NCBI GenBank assembly: GCA_043746635.1
Contig: JAYTQQ010000108.1
Coordinates: forward strand, 1-10,701
Reading direction: 5' to 3'
Length of the DNA stretch: 10,701 bases
Source: JAYTQQ01 sp043746635
GTDB taxonomy: Bacteria > Bdellovibrionota > Bdellovibrionia > Bdellovibrionales > JAMPXM01
Numbering within the stretch: position 1 is the stretch's first letter; each line of letters begins with the position of its first letter. The notes under the pieces are model-generated. The model had not been told where the DNA came from. It saw nothing but the letters and a program-made list of their open reading frames with translations, and ran no database searches. Positions 1-5,745 of this stretch are shown here, piece after piece. A program made the translations under genes and the position numbers.

Positions 1-145
1 GCCCCCACGTATTTAGAAATGCCGAGTAGGTGAGAACTTTGAGGTCTTTTGAAGTTGAACGCGATTCAATTCGTTTGAATAAAAAGAAAAACACGACGAC
101 AAAGGCGATCAATATCGGAATGACTGAAAAAAATGTCACCCGCAT
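1..145 (-). CDS. Membrane-anchored periplasmic solute-binding-like protein, N-terminal fragment
   Basis: The reading frame starts with an ATG at 145 and stays open for 48 codons to the window edge, so only the N-terminus is visible. It begins with a hydrophobic stretch (about residues 4-23, rich in I, L, V and F) followed by K-R, which looks like an uncleaved anchor or signal sequence. A short S/T/R-rich linker then leads into KVLTYSAFLNTWG (residues 36-48). That pattern resembles the first beta strand of family 1/2 ABC transporter binding proteins, for example the thiamine/iron/polyamine group with V-x-T-Y-x-S-F-x-x-x-W-G-P-G. The start lies 19 nt after the doxX stop on the same strand, so it is probably the last visible gene of the nth-doxX cluster. 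No clear Shine-Dalgarno supports this ATG, and a GTG two codons later is an alternative. Gene reality is fairly likely; the ligand is unknown. Confidence 0.6.
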   Translation of the reverse strand, partial: MRVTFFSVIPILIAFVVVFFFLFKRIESRSTSKDLKVLTYSAFLNTWG

Positions 146-164
146 GGCATGCTTAAACGACTCT

Positions 165-650
165 TTACCACCAGAGTCCGCGTCTCTTACGGTAGAAGTA
201 GTAGTCGACTCCAAGGCAGCGGCCAGCACCGAACCAACCGAGAGTAAACACAACTAAGAGGATGAGATTATCTTGAATGTCGCCCGAGCTTGGTCCTACT
301 GCCCAGATCATGGTGATCCCTAAAAAAAGTGCGAGCAGAGATGCGGGTCTCACGAAATAACCAATGATGAATGAAACTCCAATGATAAATTGCGAAATCA
401 CGATGAAGCTTGAAAAAAACTGCCAGTTCGGAATCATCGCCGTCTCTAAAAAATATTTATACCATTCTGGCGCGACACTCGATGGTAGATAGGTGCGAAT
501 CTGTTCAGCGAGAACCGCATGGGAGAGAAATTCACTCTTAACACTCTGGAGTGCGTGATTTAAGTAATAATATCCCATGAAAATTCTTAAGAAGAAGAGG
601 GGATATAAATGCCCGACGTATTTGTAGCTTTCAAAAATTGCGACGATCAT
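165..650 (-). CDS. DoxX-family integral membrane protein
   Basis: This is a 161-residue, very hydrophobic protein with about four predicted membrane helices (roughly residues 12-34, 73-98, 99-119 and 126-147). Family signs are the first helix with R-I-F-M-G-x-Y-Y-L-N-H (22-32), the helix pair G-x-S-F-I-I-G-Y-x-V-R-P-A-S (91-104) and the last helix ending in G-W-F-G-A-G-R-x-L-G-V-D (138-149). These match the DoxX/DoxD fold, which is named after the small subunit of archaeal thiosulfate:quinone oxidoreductase. In most bacteria the family is only loosely characterised and is linked to redox or oxidative-stress functions in the cytoplasmic membrane. The gene follows nth by 37 nt on the same strand, so cotranscription is possible. 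The Shine-Dalgarno before the ATG is weak (TAGAGA). Family assignment is good; the specific function is not known. Confidence 0.8.
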   Translation of the reverse strand: MIVAIFESYKYVGHLYPLFFLRIFMGYYYLNHALQSVKSEFLSHAVLAEQIRTYLPSSVAPEWYKYFLETAMIPNWQFFSSFIVISQFIIGVSFIIGYFVRPASLLALFLGITMIWAVGPSSGDIQDNLILLVVFTLGWFGAGRCLGVDYYFYRKRRGLWW

Positions 651-687
651 AATCTCTAGCTTCTAACTGAGAATGATGAGAGTCAAC

Positions 688-1353
688 TTATCCGGTAGTA
701 GCACTCGGACAAATGTCAGAGAGAAAACAAACTTCGCATCTAGGCTTTCGTGCCTTACAAATTTTTCTGCCGTGATCAATTAGTCGATGTGAATAATCAA
801 TCCACTCTTTCTTTTCAATGATTTCGTTGAGCTCGCGTTCGATAATGACTGCGTTATCGGTCTTCACCAAACCGAATCGATTGCTCAGCCTCGTCACATG
901 AGTGTCGACCACTATTCCAGACGGGATTCTGAAGCCGACTCCTAAAACAACATTTGCAGTTTTTCTTCCAACCCCTGCTAGTTCGGTAAGTTCTTCTAAA
1001 CTTTTTGGAACTTCACCGCCGTAATTTGCGACAATCGCTTGAGCTGCCGCTTTTATATTCTTCGCTTTGTTTTTATAAAAACCGGCCGTTCGAATCAACT
1101 CTTCGATTTCTTCTATTGGAGCTTCAGCGAAAGACTTTGGTCTAGCAAATTTTGCGAACACGGCCGGAGTGATTTGGTTCACTCTCACATCCGTGCATTG
1201 GGCGGAGAGAATAGTCGCGACGAGCAATTCAAAAACATTTTTATGATGAAGCGCACACTCGGTTTGGGGATAATATTTTTTAAGAAGCCTGATGATTTCG
1301 GCGGCGAGAATTCTTTTCGCTGTGATGGATCTAGGTCGTGGAAGTTTCGCCAT
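688..1353 (-). CDS. nth: Endonuclease III (DNA glycosylase/AP lyase)
   Basis: This 221-residue enzyme removes oxidised pyrimidines and cleaves the abasic site in base-excision repair. The helix-hairpin-helix is visible as L-A-G-V-G-R-K-T-A-N-V-V-L (125-137). The catalytic lysine is expected at K131 and the catalytic aspartate at D150 in V-V-D-T-H-V. The C-terminus carries the [4Fe-4S] loop with spacing C199-x6-C206-x2-C209-x5-C215, exactly as in classical Nth. Length matches the family (E. coli Nth is 211 residues), and the N-terminal L-L-V-A-T-I-L-S-A-Q-C-T-D (43-55) is the usual substrate-pocket segment. The ATG at 1353 fits the family N-terminus, with only a weak AAAGGT-like site upstream. 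It is first in a minus-strand cluster ahead of the DoxX gene and divergent from the GNAT operon. All expected catalytic and cluster residues are present, so the enzyme should be active. Confidence 0.97.
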   Translation of the reverse strand: MAKLPRPRSITAKRILAAEIIRLLKKYYPQTECALHHKNVFELLVATILSAQCTDVRVNQITPAVFAKFARPKSFAEAPIEEIEELIRTAGFYKNKAKNIKAAAQAIVANYGGEVPKSLEELTELAGVGRKTANVVLGVGFRIPSGIVVDTHVTRLSNRFGLVKTDNAVIIERELNEIIEKKEWIDYSHRLIDHGRKICKARKPRCEVCFLSDICPSATTG

Positions 1354-1456
1354 AAAAAAGGTGTAGACCTTTAGCGAGAGAAAAACAATTTCTATTTTAT
1401 TCTATCTCCTAGCTGAAGCACTCATGATAAAATATGAATAACAGAAGAGGTGAGCT
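1354..1456. promoter_or_regulatory. Divergent promoter region between nth and the GNAT operon
   Basis: This 103-nt AT-rich spacer must hold the start signals for nth (minus) and for the acetyltransferase operon (plus). For the plus side, TG-A-TAAAAT at 1425-1433 looks like an extended -10 element, about 24 nt before the ATG, with no convincing -35. For the minus side a TAAAAT lies at 1399-1394, also without a recognisable -35. A good Shine-Dalgarno, AGAGGTGA (1446-1453), precedes the ATG at 1457. The promoter calls are by eye and weak. Confidence 0.35.
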
Positions 1457-2560
1457 ATGGAAGGCCCGCGTCCCCCGCATGAAAAAGAATTCGGTCAGCT
1501 GATTAGCTTTTTGGATTCTGAATTACGCCCGAATCTACCGTGGTCAATTACAAACGAATACCCTCTCGCATTCGGTCTCCAAAATATTGGTAATATTCGA
1601 GTCATCATGGAAGAAAGCCAAGTTCTTTCGCACGCGGTGATGCGGCCCGTTCACGTTAAAACTGGTGCGGGACTTTTCAAAGTCGCCGCGATCGGAAGTG
1701 TGGTCACTTCGACCGATCATCGCAATCAAGGACTCAGCACCAAAATTTTAGAAAGCTGTTTAGAGTCAGCCGCGCAATCGGGCTGCGAGTTTGCAATTCT
1801 TTGGACTCACCTTCACGATTTTTATCGCAAACTTGGCTTCGAACTTGCGGGAAGTGAAACCAGCGTCATTTGGAATCAGGATATTGTTCTTGAAAACACT
1901 GACCTTAAATTTATGGATACTCCAAAAGTTTCACCAGAGGCGATTCACAAACTTTACGCTTACCACACGGTGAATTCTCTAAGGACTTTGAGCGATACCG
2001 CGAAGTATATGCAGATTCCAAATACGCGTGTTTATACGGCTTGGGACGTGAAAAATAATCTAAAAGCTTACGCCATTGAAGGAAAGGGTGCAGATCTCAA
2101 AGCCCACATCCACGAATGGGGTGGAGGGGTGGCTGCACTCCTGCCACTTTTTAATTTCGTTTACCAGACTCAGAAAAATCCGGTGACGATCATGATTCCT
2201 CGTCATTCACAAAACTTGCGTCGCAAGTTAATGGATCTTGGTTTTCAGAGTAACGAAGGCTTTTTAGGAATGATAAAGCCAATTAATACCACAAGCCTTT
2301 TTACGAAAGTTAAAAGATTTGCGCGCATGCAGGGTGTTGCCGATTTGATTCTCGAGAAAAAAGCGGATCACAAAGGTGACCGTTATTATTTTGGCTTTGA
2401 AGGGCAACTTTTTAGCACCGATTTATTATCAGATATCACCCGATTACTGTTCGGCCCGCAAAAGCCAAGTCAGATTCACAAGTTTACGCCCGATGTCGCC
2501 GAACGACTCGATAAAATTTTACCACTCGACATGTGGATCTGGGGTTGGGATAGCATATGA
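1457..2560 (+). CDS. Eis-like multidomain GNAT N-acetyltransferase
   Basis: This 367-residue cytoplasmic protein has an N-terminal acetyl-CoA-dependent acetyltransferase domain (about 1-140). The acetyl-CoA motif A is visible as G-S-V-V-T-S-T-D-H-R-N-Q-G-L-S (80-94), where R-N-Q-G-L-S is the pyrophosphate-binding loop. Motif B is F-Y-R-K-L-G-F-E-L-A-G (122-132). Residues about 165-280 resemble a degenerate second GNAT half (A-Y-A-I-E-G...I-H-E-W-G-G-G). The last part contains L-L-S-D-I-T-R-L-L-F-G (323-333) and ends in W-I-W-G-W-D-S-I, a tail like the SCP2-like third domain of Eis-type acetyltransferases. Known Eis proteins acetylate amines, including aminoglycosides, but the substrate here cannot be read from sequence. 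The start has a strong Shine-Dalgarno, and the TGA overlaps the next gene's ATG by 4 nt, indicating translational coupling. Domain architecture is inferred by eye. Confidence 0.83.
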   Translation: MEGPRPPHEKEFGQLISFLDSELRPNLPWSITNEYPLAFGLQNIGNIRVIMEESQVLSHAVMRPVHVKTGAGLFKVAAIGSVVTSTDHRNQGLSTKILESCLESAAQSGCEFAILWTHLHDFYRKLGFELAGSETSVIWNQDIVLENTDLKFMDTPKVSPEAIHKLYAYHTVNSLRTLSDTAKYMQIPNTRVYTAWDVKNNLKAYAIEGKGADLKAHIHEWGGGVAALLPLFNFVYQTQKNPVTIMIPRHSQNLRRKLMDLGFQSNEGFLGMIKPINTTSLFTKVKRFARMQGVADLILEKKADHKGDRYYFGFEGQLFSTDLLSDITRLLFGPQKPSQIHKFTPDVAERLDKILPLDMWIWGWDSI

Positions 2561-3414
2561 AATTAACGCTCGCGCTTTTTAGTTTTATTTTTTGTTTCGT
2601 TGCATTTTCTTGTCAGGGCGACGAGGGAAAACCCATCGACTACGGCCCTGCGGTCGCTCAATCGGCAGTCGACGATGCGCTCAACACGCCGCTTGCGAAC
2701 GCAGATCCTCTTAAGATCCAAGTCGGGCAATTTACCGACGTCGTGCAGACTCAGATTCTCGAAGGACAGGCCTACCAGACCACCGGCGAAATCGGTACAA
2801 CGGTCGTGAGCCGAGACGATCAAGACACGCAAGTCGTATTTACGATTTTAGAAAAAACGGTGAGCTACTCAGACAACAAAACGATTTCTCGTGAGCTCAT
2901 ACGCATTGCCCAAAAGAATACGGCCACTCAACCGGCGACTCCCGCGGCGTCACCGGCGCCGGCTTCAAGCTCTCGTCTCACCGCCCGTTGGTTTTACGAT
3001 ACCTTCTCGCAAAATGAACTCATTCCGCAAGTGAACACGCTCATTTCGTTCATGAACCAACATATGGGCATCGCCGCCGATACTTCTACGGCTAGCGTCG
3101 CAACTACGTTTCACAATCTCATCGTTTCGACGACGAATCAGGCACCGCCCGATGCGGTGACCAGCCAACCCCATTGCGGAGGCGTTCCGAATTGTATGAT
3201 TCACGTCTCAAGAATTGCTTACGATATGCTCGTCTGGAATGACCCGAAGACTCCCGATAAAATTCATCGCGAATTTTCAATCAGCGGAGACGTTCCGTTC
3301 TTTTCAAACGTGATGAGCGAATGCGATAGTCTTTTGGTGCCGGTTGGCACGGTGAAAACTCTCGTGACTCTTTGCTCGGATGTTACTAACTTTAGATTCA
3401 CAACACCGCAGTAG
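2557..3414 (+). CDS. Predicted lipoprotein of unknown function
   Basis: This 285-residue protein starts with M-K, a hydrophobic core and V-A-F-S-C (15-19), a lipobox-like end that makes C19 the probable lipidation site. Gln at +2 argues against inner-membrane retention under the E. coli rule, so outer-membrane placement is an inference. The mature chain has an acidic, extended first part (20-120), an Ala/Thr/Pro/Ser-rich linker (121-140) and a second domain (about 141-285) with four cysteines: C207, C213, C256 and C273. These could form two disulfides in the periplasm. I recognise no family. It is wedged between a GNAT gene (4-nt overlap, ATGA) and ddl (9-nt gap), so it is translated as part of that operon. 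GC content is higher than its neighbours in places (39 of 60 bases at 2641-2700, counted by hand). The tight operon and lipobox make the gene real; its role is unknown. Confidence 0.8.
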   Translation: MKLTLALFSFIFCFVAFSCQGDEGKPIDYGPAVAQSAVDDALNTPLANADPLKIQVGQFTDVVQTQILEGQAYQTTGEIGTTVVSRDDQDTQVVFTILEKTVSYSDNKTISRELIRIAQKNTATQPATPAASPAPASSSRLTARWFYDTFSQNELIPQVNTLISFMNQHMGIAADTSTASVATTFHNLIVSTTNQAPPDAVTSQPHCGGVPNCMIHVSRIAYDMLVWNDPKTPDKIHREFSISGDVPFFSNVMSECDSLLVPVGTVKTLVTLCSDVTNFRFTTPQ

Positions 3415-3418
3415 AGGT
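3413..3418 (+). promoter_or_regulatory. Ribosome binding site that decides the ddl TTG start
   Basis: AGAGGT lies 5 nt before a TTG at 3424 and overlaps the stop codon of the upstream lipoprotein gene. The next in-frame ATG is codon 28 and would remove the conserved first strand of the ligase, so this site supports TTG as the true start. Confidence 0.75.
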
Positions 3419-3423
3419 AGCCA

Positions 3424-4512
3424 TTGAAAAAAATTAATCTCGCTCTCATTTTTGGAGGGCAATCGGCAGAGCATGCCGTTTCTCTCGAGTCTGGCAAAAA
3501 CGTGATGGATGCCCTCGACCAAAACAAATACCAAACTCATCTCATCGCGATCGATAAAAACGGAGCTTGGCGCCACATCTCTGATCCGGCTGTTTTGCGT
3601 AAAACAGATGTTGCAGCACCGATTGATGTCGACCGTGCGGGAGCGCGAGTTTTTTTAGTTCCAACCAAAGATGGAGTGCAAATCCTTAACTGCGACACCC
3701 AACAATTCGTCGCAAAGATTGACTGTGTATTTCCGATCTTGCATGGCCCCTACGGCGAAGACGGAAGCATGCAGGGATACCTCCGCATCTTAGGCCTCCC
3801 TTACGTGGGAGTCGGCGTTTTAGGATCAGCCGTCGGAATGGACAAAGACGTCGCGAAACGATTGCTCAGAGATGCAGGACTCCCGATCGGAAAATTTCTC
3901 TGCGTCGAACGCCACGAACAAACTTCTTTAAATTTCTTAGACATGAAACAGAAACTAGGACTTCCGTTCTTTTTAAAACCAGCAAATATGGGCTCAAGTG
4001 TTGGAGTTCATAAAATCACCGACGAAAAAACTTTTAAAGTGGGTGTTACCGATGCCTTTAGCTATGACACCAAAGTTTTATTCGAAGAATTTATCGATGG
4101 CAGAGAGATCGAGTGCTCGGTGCTCGGCAATCACGAAGTCAGTGCGAGCGAGCCCGGTGAAGTTTTACCGCAACATGATTTTTATTCTTACGAAGCCAAA
4201 TACCTCGACGACAATGGTGCGAAATTACGTATCCCTGCAGATCTAACGAAGCCCCAGGCCGAGAATGTTCGTAAAATGGCGATGCAGGTCTTTAAAACTT
4301 TTTGCTGCGAAGGAATGGGCCGTGTCGATTTTTTTATGACCAAAGACAATCATCTCATCGTCAATGAGATCAATACGATCCCGGGATTTACTAAGATCAG
4401 CATGTATCCAAAGATGTGGGCTCACTCGGGGATCGCGTACTCAGCTTTGATCGATCGTTTGATCGACCTTGCGTTTGAAAGATTTAAAGAAGAGCGTTCG
4501 CTTAAGCGGTAG
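3424..4512 (+). CDS. ddl: D-alanine--D-alanine ligase, DdlA-length
   Basis: This ATP-grasp enzyme joins two D-alanines for the peptidoglycan stem peptide. The 362 residues match DdlA-type enzymes (E. coli DdlA 364) rather than the shorter DdlB (306). Visible motifs are L-I-F-G-G-Q-S-A-E-H-A-V-S (8-20) with E16 in the D-Ala site, H-G-P-Y-G-E-D-G (107-114), the ATP-site F-L-K-P-A-N-M-G-S-S-V-G-V (183-195), the omega-loop Y-S-Y-E-A-K-Y (254-260) and the metal-binding end N-E-I-N-T-I-P-G-F-T (314-323). The E-A-K-Y loop is of the D-Ala-D-Ala type, not the E-A-S-K-G loop of VanA-like D-Ala-D-lactate ligases. Translation starts at a TTG with a good Shine-Dalgarno. It is the last gene of the GNAT-lipoprotein-ddl operon and is not within a dcw cluster, as no mur or fts gene is adjacent. 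It converges on the protease gene with 10 nt between stops. Confidence 0.97.
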   Translation: MKKINLALIFGGQSAEHAVSLESGKNVMDALDQNKYQTHLIAIDKNGAWRHISDPAVLRKTDVAAPIDVDRAGARVFLVPTKDGVQILNCDTQQFVAKIDCVFPILHGPYGEDGSMQGYLRILGLPYVGVGVLGSAVGMDKDVAKRLLRDAGLPIGKFLCVERHEQTSLNFLDMKQKLGLPFFLKPANMGSSVGVHKITDEKTFKVGVTDAFSYDTKVLFEEFIDGREIECSVLGNHEVSASEPGEVLPQHDFYSYEAKYLDDNGAKLRIPADLTKPQAENVRKMAMQVFKTFCCEGMGRVDFFMTKDNHLIVNEINTIPGFTKISMYPKMWAHSGIAYSALIDRLIDLAFERFKEERSLKR

Positions 4513-4526
4513 ATGCGATCATCTAC
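4509..4526. terminator. Compact hairpin between converging ddl and protease genes
   Basis: GTAGATG-CGAT-CATCTAC is a perfect 7-bp inverted repeat with a 4-nt loop. One arm contains the ddl TAG (4510-4512), and the other contains the protease stop on the opposite strand (4523-4525). No T-tract follows on either strand, so it is not a standard intrinsic terminator. It may still limit read-through or protect 3' ends in both directions. Confidence 0.4.
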
Positions 4527-5500
4527 AGAGCGCCTTGGACTATGCGAGTGGCGACTGATATTGCGTCGTTATAAAAAGCGTCTACACGTAATGCATAATC
4601 CGCAATTGAGCAAGATGATGGATCATTTTTGCAATTTAAGCTCGGCTCCTGGTGAGCCGTAATAATTCCAGCTAAATAACAAACTATTTTTCCGTTACCG
4701 TCCGTGTATTCGTAATATATTGGGCCACCTGAATCACCGTGGAGAACTGTCGCTGCCGCTGTAGCACTAAATTCAAGAAAGTAATTTAAGTCCTCTACGC
4801 CTAGCGACGAAGAAATTTCTTTAAATTTTGATGGTTGCTTGGTGTTAGATCTAGATAATATTATATCAACATTTCTCAGTTGATAATCGAACCTGTCATT
4901 TTCTGAATAACCAAAACCTGCCGCGTGATAAGAATCACCGGCCTTAAAAAATGAATTATCATTTATCATTATAATTTTTTCGAATCCTTTTGGTAGTCCT
5001 TGGTTTAATCTTATGAACACAAAATCTTTATTTCCAGGTAGCATACTCCAATTAGGTGTATTAGAGATATTATCTATCTGATCTGGTTTAGGTAATAAAA
5101 ACTCGTTTTTAGAAAATTTTTGCTGTGCGCGGTCCGAAAAATTTCCGCTCGAGCCAAAGTAAATCGTACCACTATAGTCTCCATCTAATTTATATTTTTC
5201 AAAAAGGTGAGCCGACGTTACGATAAAAGACTCATTTAAAATAACTCCGGAAGATATCTCGACTACATTTTCACTTTTGTCCTGAATAGTTACTAGCACC
5301 GTATGTTTCGCAATAGAGTCGAAGCGTTTTTTATCGAGACTGCCCGACTGCTGATTCTCGATCGAAGTTCTGCCGCCGGAAATGGCCGTTAAAAGGCCTT
5401 CTTTTTGGGCGAGAGCGTTAAGAGTCTGATTTGGAGCACAAGACAAAAGGAATTTCGCCAAAACAAATATCGACATTGTTAGAATAAATATTTTTTTCAT
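4523..5500 (-). CDS. Lipoprotein-type trypsin-fold (S1 family) serine protease
   Basis: This 325-residue protein begins M-K-K with a hydrophobic core and the lipobox L-L-S-C (18-21), so it is probably a lipoprotein anchored through C21 with Ala at +2. The S1 catalytic triad is present: H98 in V-T-S-A-H-L-F, D159 in K-D-F-V-F-I-R-L and S257 in G-D-S-G-G-P. The Y-x-A-G-F-G-Y (191-198) and A-G-I-I-T (277-281) segments fit the second barrel. The residue six before the catalytic serine, which sets S1 specificity in trypsins, is T251 rather than Asp. The usual Cys next to it is Leu, so trypsin-like Lys/Arg preference is not expected. C290 and C297 could pair. The gene is visibly AT-rich: 17 to 20 G+C per 60 bases in the three lines 4861-4920, 4921-4980 and 5041-5100. 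This contrasts with flanking genes and suggests a different history. The substrate is unknown. Confidence 0.9.
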   Translation of the reverse strand: MKKIFILTMSIFVLAKFLLSCAPNQTLNALAQKEGLLTAISGGRTSIENQQSGSLDKKRFDSIAKHTVLVTIQDKSENVVEISSGVILNESFIVTSAHLFEKYKLDGDYSGTIYFGSSGNFSDRAQQKFSKNEFLLPKPDQIDNISNTPNWSMLPGNKDFVFIRLNQGLPKGFEKIIMINDNSFFKAGDSYHAAGFGYSENDRFDYQLRNVDIILSRSNTKQPSKFKEISSSLGVEDLNYFLEFSATAAATVLHGDSGGPIYYEYTDGNGKIVCYLAGIITAHQEPSLNCKNDPSSCSIADYALRVDAFYNDAISVATRIVQGAL

Positions 5501-5511
5501 ACATGCTGCTT

Positions 5512-5524
5512 TCTCAAATTGAGA
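5512..5524. promoter_or_regulatory. Palindrome at the predicted protease transcription start, operator candidate
   Basis: TCTCAA-A-TTGAGA is a perfect inverted repeat around one central base. It straddles the predicted start site of the protease promoter. The 8-mer CTCAAATT recurs in the same orientation at 5551-5558, overlapping the predicted -35 element. A repressor binding both places is a possibility, not a demonstrated site. Confidence 0.35.
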
Positions 5525-5526
5525 CG

Positions 5527-5555
5527 TTTAAATCAATATAAAGCAGCTACCTCAA
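5527..5555 (-). promoter_or_regulatory. Candidate promoter of the protease gene
   Basis: On the minus strand TTGAGG (5555-5550) and TTTAAA (5532-5527) are 17 nt apart. Each matches four of six bases of the sigma-70 consensus. Transcription would start near 5520, leaving a leader of about 20 nt before the ATG at 5500. This is a visual call on AT-rich DNA. Confidence 0.4.
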
Positions 5556-5745
5556 ATTCGATAGAAATTTCAAAAATAGAAAAATTGTGTCCACAAGTTC
5601 GACAGCAAAACTTGAGCATCTTTTTTCCAGCTGTTTATTAAATGCTCGATTCCTTTAGTTAATCTATCTGTTCTGCACTCCAGTCCAAAGTAGATTCTTC
5701 CGATAGTAAATATGTGAGCATAGTCTTTTTTCAAACGAGGTCATT

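Larger units (their letters stand above)
5501..5745. other. AT-rich divergent spacer between the protease and the secreted-protein pair
   Basis: No credible gene lies in these 245 nt. Besides the protease promoter and palindrome, it contains the 8-bp palindrome GAAATTTC (5563-5570) and a possible stem-loop pairing 5612-5619 with 5642-5649 (7 Watson-Crick pairs plus one G-T, 22-nt loop). I could not find a convincing -35/-10 pair for the plus-strand gene at 5746. AT-rich candidates such as GATAGT (5702-5707) lack a partner. Confidence 0.5.

Noticed and set aside
651..687. TTGACT in the nth-doxX gap as a separate doxX promoter
   Set aside because: No acceptable -10 occurs 16 to 18 nt downstream, and the gap is short enough for cotranscription.
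1039..1374. 111-codon plus-strand frame opposite nth
   Set aside because: The minus strand encodes a complete endonuclease III with all catalytic and cluster residues.
5699..5706. TCCGATAG resembling the -10 of flagellar sigma-28 promoters (GCCGATAA)
   Set aside because: No TAAA-like -35 lies about 15 nt upstream (5680-5683 reads CCAG), so the match is incomplete.
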